Part shown: positions 23,945 to 38,187 of the stretch, piece after piece
How positions within the stretch are numbered: the stretch's first letter is position 1
Layout: the number at the start of each line of letters is the position of its first letter
Source: Halocaridina rubra
Lineage: Eukaryota > Arthropoda > Malacostraca > Decapoda > Atyidae
Reading direction: 5' to 3'
Length of the DNA: 64,000 nt
Assembly (NCBI GenBank): GCA_037179515.1
Contig: JAXCGZ010005745.1
Location: 92,590-156,589 of the forward strand
The notes under the pieces: generated by a model
The model's database searches: none
What the model was told of the DNA's origin: nothing
The model's input: the letters and a program-made list of their open reading frames with translations, nothing else
Position numbers and translations under genes: made by a program

Positions 23945-24996
23945 CTCATTGTCTTGAATATATTTCAAGACAGTTTATTTCTACGTACATTATGTAATTG
24001 TTATTTTGCATATAGTTTTGTTTATTGTAACGTAAGTGCATGTATGTATACTTTTAGACTTAGTGTGCGTACTTATTAATTTATACCAAGTATACATGTA
24101 TATTCGTATGTACAACGTGTAGTTTATTATGGAGGCTGGCTGTAGAAGACTTGGAGAAAGGAATGTAGGTCACTCATGGATTTCAGCCATTAACCCTTCA
24201 CCTCCTTGATAATGCTTATTGCCTCGCCTGTTTAAACAAAGAAGCGTTGTAACCAAGGACCCCAAGAAACGAGGGGAGTTTTGTAAGACTTTCTTACAAA
24301 AAGTTAATTGCTGTCGTGAGATGCTACGAGGCACTCATTTTTACTGTGTTTACTGACAGTACTTATAAGTTTATTCTTAGTTGTCCTCGTGAGATGCTAC
24401 GAGACACTCATGTTTGTGACGTAATTATAATGCGTGAAAGCAGTCGTAATTAATATTTATGAAATACATTTGCTACCATGATTATTGATGGTGCATATAG
24501 CCCACAAAAAGTTTGTTGTTCTCGTGGGGCGTTGAGAGACACTCAAGTAGAAGAACATGATAGAGATCCGTGGATCAGAAGAAACGTATTTGATTCGGAG
24601 TCCCGTGATTGCTGACGACATCAGGGTTATCCGGATAGATAAGTACAGATTTATTTTATTTCTAACAATATTTATAACTACGTGTGAGGGACAGAATGAG
24701 CTCATTTAACTGAACACTCGTAGGTAAAATGTATGTTAGAAAATTTATTATTCTGTATGAGGAAGTTTTAATTTAAGGTGAGGAGAGTTTATTTAAATAT
24801 TCACATATCAGCAGTTCATAAACCCCCTTATAAAATATTTGCATGTATGTCTATGCATGTAATATTAATTATATTCTATTGGTAGAGGATTTAATTTTGA
24901 GATTGTGGTAGGCCTCTACTAAAGCAGTGTCAGGATATCCGAATTTAGGGGGTTATAAGATCGAAGGTTAATAACACACAGGAAATCCTCCACAGC
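23945..24996 (+). repeat. LTR-like copy related to the Gypsy-A LTR
   Basis: Aligns with 1550-2188: both share the near-palindrome TATATTTCAAGACAG, a downstream CATAATGCTTATT-type block, GGAAAATTTATTATT-like and TGTGTCAGGAT blocks, and GATCGAAGGTTAATAACA near the 3' end. This copy is longer because of an internal run where GTGAGATGCTACGA occurs twice about 69 bp apart (24316 and 24385). It lacks the first ~125 bp of the Gypsy-A LTR. It is followed by GATCCTTCGAGCCGGAT, which resembles an LTR-element leader. It may be the 5' LTR of the element whose gag lies at 26674, or a separate solo LTR. Confidence 0.55.
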
Positions 24997-25510
24997 TTTT
25001 GATCCTTCGAGCCGGATGAGAAATGGTGTGGTAATGGTGAAAATAGTGTACATTTTAGATAAACTCCCGCCTTGTAAGAAGTTAGTGTAAAACTCTACGG
25101 TTAAAATCGTCCATATTTCAGCGAAAAAGAGGAACATTGCATGTATTTTCATGAATATTGCTAATATAACTTTGAAATTTAAGTGGCTGTTGATATGAAT
25201 AAGAGAATCTTTTTCCCGCGTGGATAAAGCATTTCTCTATCTGTGGAAACGAAATATACTTTCTTAGTTGAGCGTCCATTAAGTAATTTGGATATTAGTA
25301 CCCAATTTCGGCTGGGTGAACAGTGGTTTTTAAGGATTTGTGTGTTTACATATTTCCCATTTAACGATGTCTAGAATGTCGTATTGATTACTTTGTTTAC
25401 GTAAATAAACAGAAGGTAGTGACCCACCTACTGCTACGTGCACAGTGTCATTTGTTTGAGGAACAGTGTGGTTTTCATTACACTTTCCATTTACTGTTGC
25501 TGACTTAACA
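24997..25510 (+). other. Probable untranslated leader of the BEL/Pao-type element
   Basis: No open frame of note. It sits between the LTR-like copy and the gag start and is interrupted by the minus-strand LINE2 insertion. A link to the gag at 26674 is inferred from position only. Confidence 0.35.
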
Positions 25511-26454
25511 GTGATTACCTAATTGTGTTTACGGGAAAGAGCCCAAAGCTCGTATCTTCCCGTCTCCTGATCGCTTCCATTTTATACTTAGTGATACTTA
25601 TCATACCTGTCCTTAAAACTATGGATTGAGATAGCATTAACTACCTCCTCGCTTAGCCAATTCCAATTATCAACTACTCTTACACTGAAAAAAGTATTTT
25701 CTTACATCCTGCAAAGAAGTTTTCTTACGAAGCTTCAAACTATGACCTCTAGTTCTAGAACCAGCCATATCAAAATATCGATCCCTATCCACTCTATCAT
25801 AACCATGAAGGAATTTAAAGACTGTCACCATATCCCCCCTCACTCTTCTAGCTTCCAGTGATGGTAAGTCTAATTCCCTCAGCCTCTCATCATAACTGAG
25901 ATTGCGTATTTCTGGCACCAGTTTCGTGGCATGTCTTTGAACTTTTTCAAGCTTAGCTATGTGCTTTTTCAAGTGCGGATTCCAAAAGGGGGCTGCATAT
26001 TCGAGTTTTGGCCTCACATAGGTTACATAAATATTTCTGAACATTTCCTTGTCCATGTGCCTGAAGGCTACCCTTACATTTGATAAGAATGCATATGCTG
26101 CCCTTACTATGCCATTTATATGTATTTCTGGAGACAAATCTCCCAGTATGTTTACTCCTAGATCTCTCTCATTTTCTGTCTCTTGAAGTTGTACTCCAGC
26201 CACCGAGTGGTCAAGCTTGGGCCTTGTTGCACTTGTACCCATTCTCATTACCTTATATTTTGAAATATTGAATTTCATTAGCCACTTTTCTGACCACTCA
26301 TGCAGATTCTTTAGATCCTCCTGAAGTTCTCTACCATTGTTCTCGTTTTTTACTTTCTTCACAATCTTTGCATCATCTGCAAACATATTCATGAATGAAT
26401 TTACAGACTCTGGTAGGTCATTTACATATACAAGGAACAAACGTGGCCCTAATT
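25511..26454 (-). pseudogene. 5'-truncated LINE2 copy, RT C-terminal half
   Basis: On the minus strand it starts inside the RT at the ...GPLLF region, runs through FADDAKIVKKVKNE and RPKLEYAAPFWNPHLKKH, and ends in the LINE2 3' end and tail at 25511. It is near-identical to the plus-strand LINE2-b piece 46310-47251. The frame is lost near 25690 (reading DVRKYFFQC instead of DVRKYFFSVR). Its insertion splits the BEL leader. Both flanks contain CTAATTG, a possible microhomology. Confidence 0.85.
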
Positions 26455-26673
26455 GATGAAAAGTGTGTTTTACACTTTGAGGATTGGCGTCATAACTGAC
26501 AGAATTAAATAACTATGTTATTATCTTGAAATTTTGGAAGATTGTCCTTTGATACTCTTTACAGAGTGATTGTTTGTTGCATTGTGGATACATAAAGAAG
26601 ATCGTTGATTCTTTGATGACAAAATTGCATCAGCTATTTGTTTGTTTTTTTATGTTCTATTTACTTTCTCAAT

Positions 26674-28260
26674 ATGTCGGTTAAACCTGAGGCATTAAAA
26701 CGCCTTCGGGAATTGGTTCAACGTGATTGTGTTCAGTGTCAAACAGAACTTGCCAAAGATGATGAGACACTTATACGAGCTTTGGGCTCTTTCCCGTAAA
26801 CACAATTAGGTAATCACAATTAGGTAATCACTTGTTGTTAATTATATAGCAAGATGTCATCATACGCTAACAGAAAGATTCGGAAGATATGATAGGAAAT
26901 ATGAAGAATATGTCGAGTATAAGCCCCTTAAAAGGGATTTTGAAGAGGAGGATACAGAACATGACAATCTAGCTGAAACACTAAATGATATTAGCTTAGC
27001 TGTCCTAGAACGGATTCATAAGTTAGGAACTATGAAGAGTACTCGAGCTCCTAGTTTCGAGAGTTCAAGCCTCCCCAGTGGGCAACCCACACCTAAATTT
27101 CCTGAAGTAAAATGACCACAGTTCTCTGGAAACTATGATGAATGAAACGAGTTTTGGGATACATTTGATAGTTTAGTACATAGTACTTCTATGGCAACTA
27201 TGACAAAGTTTACCATCTTGAGAAATGCCCTTGAAGGAGATGCAAAAGACACCATAAAGGGATATCCTGTTGCTAGTGAGAGCTATGATGAAAGCATTCA
27301 ACGGATACAAGCTGTTTATGCCAGCAAGGACAGGATTGTACGAAATTTAATGAGGAAATTGGTAAAAATACCAACTCCCTCTTCTAATTATTCATCACTT
27401 TTTAAGTTCAAGCAGGAAGTAGAAGCCATTACTCGAAGTCTGAAAAATTATAAAGACATGGAGAACACTGATTGGGTGTTTTCAGAACTCGTGATGATGA
27501 AATTGCCATTAGATGTTGAAAACTGGATTAGCATGAAAATAGACACAAAATATCCTACATATGAAACCCTCTTGAAGGAACTGGGAATATATGTATGTCA
27601 ACACTAAAGGTAACACAAAGGGAGAAACCCAAACCTACCAGAGAGATGAGACCCAGTTTTATAAAAAGAACGTAGGTAGTTATGGTGCTACTGCAAAGGT
27701 AGTAAATAGTAAAACAGAATATGTATTCTGTGGTTGGCAAGGTCATAAGTCTGAACAGTGTAATAAAGTAGATAGTATAAACGAACGCAGAGACAAATTG
27801 AGAAACAATAACAATTGTCTGAGATGTACTCAGTCAGGGCATTATGCAAATGAATGTTACACTCAGTTAAACTGTAAGAAGTGTAAAAAAAAATGGTCAT
27901 GATGCAGCCTTGTGTTATGAACAAGAGTCAGAATTTCGTAGAAGGTTTGAAGAACCTACATTTCTGAATGAACAGTCAGAAAATGGTTCAAATATAGATG
28001 AGTCAAGCAATGAGCAAGAACATTCTGACTCAGAAAAGGACAAGAAACATGTTGGTGTGATGACTATGAAGGCAGTACAAAGGCAAATGGTGAAGCAGAG
28101 TTTACCTTCATGTGCTCTGCCTACTGCAAGTGGAAAAATAAGCAGCTCAAAGGGAAATCTTTGGGTAAATACTAGGTTATTCTCTGATACAGGTTCCCAG
28201 TGTTCCTTTATAACTAGGGAATTAGCTGAAAGGCTTAGAGGGAAAAAATTAAACAAATAA
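26674..28260 (+). pseudogene. BEL/Pao-type gag-protease remnant
   Basis: ATG at 26674 opens a gag N-terminus (MSVKPEALKRLRELVQ). A 58-bp LINE tail interrupts it at 26773-26830, then the frame continues through 27000-27600 with the DUF1759-type core: FSGNYDE, FWDTFDSLVH, LRNALEGDAKDTIKG and LMRKLVKI. Three Cys-rich knuckle-like motifs follow (YVFCGWQGHKSEQC, CLRCTQSGHYANEC, CKKCKKK). A run of eight A near 27887 shifts the frame. Protease then reads FSDTGSQCSFITRELAERL near 28182. The sequence ends at 28260, with no RT, RNase H or integrase. Stops at 27113 and near 27144 and a frame change near 27607 confirm a dead copy. Confidence 0.85.
26773..26830 (+). mobile_element. Minimal LINE2 3' tail insertion in BEL gag
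   Basis: Only the last ~58 bp of LINE2 are present (ATACGAGCTTTGGGC to the second ACAATTAGGTAATC). Possible target duplication CACTT on both sides (26768-26772 and 26828-26832). Gag sequence continues on each side. Confidence 0.8.
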
Positions 28261-30254
28261 AGCATCATTCATTCTTACAACCAACAACTTAATTCAGAGT
28301 ACCAACAACCATTTAACACCACTTGCACACACAAACCATCAAACATGAACTTAATGCTACTTTCACATTTTCCATATGCTACCAGCTATTTTTTTTTTAT
28401 CACATTCCTATTAAGTAACTCGGCAATACTGCCATCTCTTTTAACTATTCAGCCTTAACCTAAAAGTATTCTCCCTCACTAGGTACCTCTCATCACTTAC
28501 AATGATTTAAATTCAACTTTTAGTTTTATCCAATCACGCAACCCCTCCCTCCCAACTCCTTACCCACCTTCTGCATCATGATAATGAAAATATCTTATAT
28601 GAATGTTAAATAGCAACTTCACTTCACAGCTCCGAGCCCTGCATCCATTATATTTCTATCAATCTCTCCATATTACCCGTAAGCGAAAGGCTAAATGGCA
28701 TAACGCATCTTTATCTTCAAGTATATTAAGACAAAATATATCCTTACATTGCATAACAAAGCCTGATGTCATAATGAGAAAGTACTTTGTGGTGCAAGAT
28801 TTCATTTTTTTAATCGCTTAATGTCACAATTAGTCCCAATTAGAATAGGGGTGGACACAGACAAGTTAGAACTTGGGGGTTACGGTTGGATGCCCTTCCA
28901 CTTCTAAGTCTCTCAGGCTTGTCACCACGATTTGATAGCTCTACCACATAGCTACCATGGCCCCTTATAGTGTATGAACAGTCTGTCATGTGTTACATGC
29001 TAAATGAAAAGGTTTTAAGAGCTAAAAAATATCAAGATTAAAAAATCTGATATGGAGATAGGACGTCAATCATATGGCTATTTTCCGTAAGCACATATCC
29101 TCACAAACCATATAAACATTTGGAATGCCCAGGTTCATAAGTTTAGCATCCACCTAAGTTATCTTTTAATATAAATTTCTGTAAAGCTTGCAGAAGTTAC
29201 TTAACGCCCCAAACATTAGTAGAATTATATTTCATAAACACAGCCATCTGCCTACACCAGTAAGGTGGCTGTAACCATAAAAGAAAACGGCAAGACTACA
29301 AAAGAAGAAAATTTACTACCATCTCTAATCATGGACGTTCACCATACTTTTAAATGCACCATACACAAAGCAAGAACTGGATATTGTCACTTCGCATAAG
29401 CAATTATTATGATTTCCCCCAATTCACCCTGGCCCCATAATTGCTTCAAACATTCTGAATGTAGTCTTCAAAAATATGAAAATGGACATGTTTCCATCAG
29501 TTACAGTGACTAAGAATTAATGTTTGACAAATTTAAATTTCATACCTTTCCTGGGTATGATTTGCTGCAATTTCCTCGTAACCATAAAATAGTTGCCCAG
29601 TGCAATATGCCTAAGGGTGAACTCCATGTATAAATTTACAATTTAATTAAATTTAAAGTTATAATACATCAAGACCAGCTTCTCTAGTTGACAAGCAGCT
29701 ATTAAAAGAAATATTTCTCTAAATAAATGGAGTCTGATCAGCTAAATGACAATATAGAAACAATGATGAGGCATCTTAGTGATTATATGCAATCCCCCAC
29801 TAGATATTTTTTGATGTATACATTTATTCTAATACTTTAAATCATTTCAAAATATTACTACAATGTGGCCAGTTTTCATATCAGTAGCGAAAATCAAACA
29901 CTGTTGTTTCAATTCCTTCGTAACTACACACCACATTGCCAAAGCATACACACTTGATGCTACAGACTTCATTGGCATTATTTCGAGACCACTCTATTAA
30001 GGAAAAATTTCATTTAAAAAATCATACAGCCTCTTCAATACATAAAAATGGTAAATGGTCTTATAATTCTGTCTATGGCGTGGCAAAGCTTTACATTTCT
30101 ACGATATATTAACTAATTCACGAGCAATATTGCAGAAATAAGCTAAAAGATACAAAACTAAACTTTTTTGTAAGGGAATAATAAAACTTGTCAAAAAAGA
30201 TCCTTTATTATTTGTCCAACTCCAATCTGCAAAGCACAAAATATGCCAATAATT
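28261..30254. other. Intergenic sequence, nothing firm
   Basis: AT-rich, no gene seen. Around 28870-28970 a TTGGATGCCCTTCC ... CAGGCTTGTCACC segment weakly resembles 61708-61770 and may be an old dispersed repeat. Confidence 0.5.

Positions 30255-30340
<86 letters not shown>
30255..30340. repeat. (TA)n microsatellite
   Basis: TA run with one slip near 30292, lying about 120 bp beyond the RpL30 stop codon. Confidence 0.95.
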
Positions 30341-30344
<4 letters not shown>

Positions 30345-30458
30345 AGTATAAAGACAAAAATTTACATAATACAAACTCTAAACCAAAGACTTTGAAAGCA
30401 GATAAAAGAACATATATTACCATAATTAAAGCCATTCTCAACTTATGGCTTACCCTTC

Positions 30459-32587
<2,129 letters not shown>

Positions 32588-32639
32588 GTTGATGATGGCA
32601 GGCGATATTTTCAGTCAACACCTGAAGGGAGGAGACATT

Positions 32640-35389
32640 GATAAAGATATAAATAAACAGCATCACAAAGTATTAGAATTCATCAGCACTCAGTTTTAAT
32701 ATTAATTATTTTATTTATTTATTAAATAGAGACCTGGTTAAGAAATGGACCTACCTTAGTCTTTCCCTAATACAAGCAATGTTCAGGCTCCTAATAGTAT
32801 AATCTTAAGAGTTTATACAGCATAGACTAGCTAATCCAACATAAACTCCTTGTATATGTCAATACTGATAAAAACATACCTGGTCAACAAAATGTCTCAA
32901 GACTTATGCATTTTTCCAAAACAAAGGAGAGGTTACCTGTTGTGTACTTTCATCCAAATAAGATTTCACCTCAGAATGAATAAAATTTTTACCTTATGTA
33001 TTCATACTCATTTACGTGCAACGAATGACCTAGTTAAAACTCTCTCTTCCATGATTATCAGATGTTTGTCTGCATATATATTAAGCTTAATATTATACCT
33101 AAATTAACATTTAGATAAAAAAACGCCACTACTTGAATTTCAATCTATAGAGTACAGTACTGTATTTCTGATATTTCACATGGACTATTCTTATTCAATA
33201 ACAAGATACTAAGCAAAGTTGACAGTGTAAGTCTCCTTGCAACTACTGAGGGCAGCTGAATCTATTAGATTTTAAAAATCTGGTAGTTTCGAAGAATTTG
33301 AAGATTCAGATTTCAAAATAACCCTATATGGCATATAATTACAGACCTTTTATAATCAAGGATTTGGTCTACTATGCATACTCATTCTGTTTTAGCACAT
33401 GGAAGAAAATAATCACAAGCAATAATATAATCAGTGCACATTTATGGTTAGAGATCATTTACAATAAATGCTTAACTTCTATAGAAAGAAAACGTATCTG
33501 TTTAATACTTCCGTTACAACTCAGATAAATATGCTTCCATAAGCATTTTCCAATGAAAAAATATTTTCTTAAAAATAATTAATCCACATCTAATTTTCTC
33601 TTTGTTATTAGCAGGCCAAAACCAAGTTAAGGTGTCGAATTCATTGCATGAAATACTAAAACAGGTTTAGATTGATTTGCACATTAAATCTTTTCTTTTT
33701 AATACAAAATGCATTTTAATATGTAATTCTGGGTCGACTGATGAAAGTACACCTCAAAACTACCAACATGAAATGCCAAAAATGGTCGACTTCCAGTTAT
33801 ACAATACAGTTTGTCTTATATGAAATCGGACTTGGTTTTGTCACATTAGCTGAATTAGTAAAACTGGAGTAACCACACGTAGTGATACCCTAAAGTGAAT
33901 AGTCAACATTTTATTCATAATTTTAAGCTGAGACTATTCTCCATACCCAAATGCAAATATTCACAGCTGGCAGAAGGTTCTAGATTGTCAATTCTCGTTG
34001 TATCAACTCACATCCCCAGATGGTTCAGACAAAGGCTTGAGACTGCGAAATGAGAGCTAAACATGCCCAAGAACGTCATAAAAGGTCAATATGGGCAAAA
34101 ATACTTTTTAATGATTCCATTTTGCTATATATCACATGGAATTGCCTGGATATACTGTATTTTTTTTTATCGTGCACTGCAAGGTCAGCAAATGTTTTCC
34201 TAACCTGACACAATGCTCTGATGCATTGTATAAATATTCTAAAATTACAAAACTTTTTCAACTGTTGCAACGTAATGGACAGTCAACGCTGGTTATCAGT
34301 GACTTAAAAATTTCCCTACTACAATTCTGGCTAGAAGTGTTGCAATGGTTAAACTGAAAGTAACTTTCGGAAAATGCAACGTAACATTAGAAGAACAATC
34401 TAACCAAAGGTGCATGATGAAATTATAATTTTCTTTGACTTGTAAAGGGCTGACATTACAATTTTCTTTTCATGTCTTAATATATTGTCCATATTTCTTG
34501 TATAAAAACTTATTTAATATAAAATACACTTGCAATACATATACAGTATACAAACTGAAATGACCAAGAAGGCAAGTTTTTCCTACTGTAGTATAGTCAG
34601 GGAAAATAGCAACATTTGTGCATGTACATTATACTTATGATACTGAACAGTAAACCCACAACCAACAGTGTCTTCAGATTTACATATCTATGCACACAGC
34701 CTCAGCTTAATCTTCTGTGGTCACGGAGTTCAGCAACTTTTGAAAATTGGCACCTCTTGGTGTTGAGAACAGGGCCACTCAACTATTCGCACATCTGGGA
34801 TGTTTGAAAATTGAGTGATGGAAATTGATAACTATACTATATGCACAACCAAGCAGTGGGATAATACTTCTATATTAGTTCTTCTCAAAATATCACTTAT
34901 TTTTCTGGAAATACTATTAATATATAAAAAACAAATTGATATCTCAAAAAATGCTCACTGTTGTTGAGGAATATGCCCCATTTTCTGTAGTGTGAAAAGG
35001 GAAGACCCCTCTTAAAGATATGAAGAAACTAGAAAAAGAAAAGAATATAGTAAACACCGGAGAAATGCCCGACAGGACTCTTGAAAGAAATAGGCCTGGG
35101 CACGAAGAATACATAAAGTAAAGAGAAATGGAAATGGAGTGTAACGAATTGTCAGAAGTGAAGGGATACTAAGAGATGTGTAATGGATATCCAAGAATAT
35201 TCAGTGTTGATGTAGGCATAGAAAAAGAACCGTAACTGAAGGAAGACTTAACATCAAATTGTCCTATTTAAGTTCAAAAAACCTTCAGCTGTAGTATCGC
35301 AACGGGCGCCTGGTATGGGCCAACCTAATTAGTAAGAAAGAAGTATTATTCACGCTTTATTCCTTATCTAATAGTAATTCTGGGTAGTA
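32640..35389. other. Upstream region of RpL30, no exon placed
   Basis: AT-rich. Contains scattered GTACTGTA-like palindromes (33150-33165) and no coding signal. A non-coding first exon of RpL30 could lie here or further upstream. Confidence 0.45.
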
Positions 35390-35656
35390 TACAGTTTTGC
35401 GGGCCATGCCGCTCAACGACCTCACCCCTCCGCTCAAGTAAGTAGTTCGACCCTAACCTGTATGATGGGGGGTTCCAGGGGGCGAAGCCCCCCTGGCTAA
35501 GAGGTTAGGTAAGTATTTTTAGTTAGGGTAGTAAAAATTTGTTTCGTATGCATATTGAATCCATTTTTGTTGTGTATTCATCCGCCCGTTCTCTAGTTGG
35601 AGCCTAGCGCCATCTATTGGTAGGTTCTGAACATTGGTATGGCCCGCAAAACTGTA
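35390..35656. mobile_element. MITE with perfect 18-bp inverted ends
   Basis: Left TACAGTTTTGCGGGCCAT (35390-35407) and its exact inverted copy at 35639-35656. If the outer TA is the target duplication this is Tc1/mariner-like. The interior holds a G/C-rich hairpin near 35473-35496 (CCAGGGGGCGAAGCCCCCCT). Confidence 0.85.
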
Positions 35657-36232
35657 GGTGTTCCGTAATTCTTTGACCTATGTCTACATCTCAAGTCACC
35701 CACTCCTAGAAAACTGTTACTTTGGTAAAAATAACGCAAATAAATTTATGGTTGTTTACTAAAAAAATAAGCAAGGCCAGAAGGGGGCTTTTATATGCTC
35801 GAGAAAGGATGGAAACCAGGAATTCTAAAACGAGCCACGCTACTGGATAAAAATCCAAATTTACCTGATCTAGGTATGTACCTAACCTACCAAGCTGAAC
35901 ACTGGTTAGGTTAGTTAGTTCCGTAAATAACGGCCCCTCTCTGACTTTGATGATTTCTAATAATTAACAAAGGCGCCTATATGGCTTTGTTTAATCTTAA
36001 AAACTAACCATAATTGTCTGCGCGATTTTCACCGAAATAATAGTTTTCCGGGAGTGGTGACGTGAATTTTGGACATTTGTGAAAGATTTATTCTTTGCTG
36101 AGGTATAGAGAAGTTATGGAGGGGTGCACAGAACGAATCTTAACCGTTTAGTCCTTCCAAAAGCTGAGCACTTTTCAGAAATAACAAATTACTTGCAGTT
36201 TGGTAATTAACTTGTCCCTATTACGAAATAGG

Positions 36233-36387
36233 GGGTAATTTAACTGTTTAGTATCGCGGCCGAATTAGGCTAGGGATAGTGCGATATTAAACTGTTAAAT
36301 TACCCCATTCTTAACCTAACCTTGGTTAGGTTAAGAATTGTTAGGTTAGCCGAAAATTCGGCCGCGATACTAAACTGTTAAATTACC
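36233..36387. mobile_element. 155-bp MITE with 8-bp target duplication
   Basis: Inverted ends of about 33 bp with one mismatch (left begins GGTAATTTAACTGTTTAGTA), flanked on both sides by GAAATAGG (36225-36232 and 36388-36395). An 8-bp duplication suggests hAT-like or P-like mobilisation. An inner palindrome AACCTAACC/GGTTAGGTT lies near 36314-36336. Confidence 0.88.
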
Positions 36388-36910
36388 GAAATAGGTTACC
36401 GTTTCTTATTATTTATTTCACTCATTACCTAAACCTGTTTGTAGACATTATTGCATCATTTTATTAGTAGAAGTTTACATTCACCCACCCGGATATGAAA
36501 ATAATACATTGAAATATTAAACATTACTAGCTTACATGCTGTCATTTCAATTACCAATCCGCTCATAAATTGGTGTCAGGTAACCTGTCCTAATATTAAA
36601 ATAATTTCTGAGATTTATGCTCTAACACAACAAGTTCCAATACAAAGCGGAATGTCTACAATAATAGCTTGTTAGCGTAGCGGCCTTGCATCTTGTTACC
36701 ACCGCCTTCGTGGCCTGCCATGACGGGTGTACAGTAACACGGTGTTACTTATATCCATTATTTTAGGCATTTACCGATAATAGATAGCCTTATTCCCTTT
36801 CTAGGATGTAACACATACAATACAATACACAATAACACATAAAAGTGTATAATACTTTGACCATTTACCACAAAATTTGAGCACTTAATGTAGCGCACAG
36901 ATGTACCCAC

Positions 36911-36976
36911 CTTCACGCTTTCACGTTCTTTTCCTGAGAGACCATGAGGTGTAACATTTTGGTCGTTTTCTTCCAT
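36911..36976 (-). CDS. Possible first coding exon of an unknown gene
   Basis: ATG at 36976 opens 22 codons (MEENDQ...ESVK) ending exactly at AAG|GTGGGT, a good donor. The surroundings (36640-37000) are richer in CpG than their neighbours, as at a promoter. No second exon was found and the peptide is not recognised. It could equally be chance. Confidence 0.25.
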
Positions 36977-37152
36977 TGTGAAGCCTTTACATCGGGTCTT
37001 CTCTTTCCTTTTTACATTAAAGTTTTAATTTGAATGTTGAATATTTCTTACTTGAAAAAGAAAAGCAAGCGTGCTTTAGACCAATTCAATTGATTGAAAA
37101 GACAATACAGATACAAACACTTGAGTTTTGCCTCATTTTCTTTAAAAAGATA

Positions 37153-38187
37153 TGAACATAAGAATAGAGGACACTGCAAAATGCCTACTGGCACACACGA
37201 GGCAGCTCCATTTTTGAATGATATTTTCAGTATGTCTAACCTATTGTATTCTACTCTACTTATTTATTCTATTTTTCTTTTTATGATTTTTCTAATAAGC
37301 ACTAACCTATTCATACCCACCCTACCTTTGTCATATGTCTATCTAATCTACTTTTGAAGGTGTCTAAGGTATCGGCATTTACTATACTACTAGGAAGCTT
37401 GTTCCATGCATCAGCTACTCTATTACCAAACCAATTTTTACCAGTTTCCCTTCTGAACCTAAATTTATCAAGCTTAAATTTATTATTACGAGTTCTGGTT
37501 TGATTATGAATTTTTAAAACTTTATTAATATCACCCTTGTTAATCCCTTTAAACCATTTATACACTTCAATCATATCCCCCCTAACTCTTCGCCTCTCTA
37601 GAGAATGTAGATTAAGTTTGTTTAATCTGTCCTCATATGGTAGATTTCTGATATTGTGTATCATCTTAGTCATTCTTCGCTGCACTCTCTCCAAGGATTC
37701 AATTTCCATTCTATAATAGGGTGACCAGAATTGCACTGCACAGCATAATCTAAATGGGGCCTAATTAATGCAAGATAGAGCTGCAAAATAACCTTTTCCG
37801 TCCTATTGCCAACACTTCTTGAGATAAATCCTAACATTCTGTTTGCTTTATTTCTGACTGCTGTACATTGCTCTCTTGGCTTAAGATTACTACTCACAAG
37901 AACTCCCAAATCCCTTACACACTGAGAACTCATGATTTCATGATTATTTAGCTTATAACTCGTATAGTCTTTTATAGTACCCATTTTAACTACTTTACAT
38001 TTTTCAACATTAAATTCCATTTGCCATTTGTCCGACCATTCAGATAATTTATTTAGATCTTCCTGTAAAGCATGAATGTCTTCTTTTCCATTTATAATTC
38101 TACCTATTTTAGTATCATCTGCGAATTTACTTAGGTTACTATTGATATCCGAATCCAGATCATTTAGATATATAATGAATAATAGGG
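37153..38187 (-). pseudogene. CR1-a, 3' part (RT thumb, C-terminus, 3' tail)
   Basis: On the minus strand it carries FADDTKIGR, the RT thumb and C-terminus ending MTKVGWV, and the 3' end CCTCTATTCTTATGTTC. A 5-bp duplication near 37733-37742 shifts the frame relative to the intact copy CR1-b. It ends at 38187, where RTE-1 inserted; CR1-a resumes at 41572. Confidence 0.9.

Noticed and set aside
24457..25152. Minus-strand frames of about 80 residues in the LTR-like copy
   Set aside because: No motif and no homolog within the window; they lie in LTR and leader sequence.
36300..36350. Telomere-like GGTTAGGTTA repeats
   Set aside because: Only one or two units, inside a MITE palindrome; not an array.
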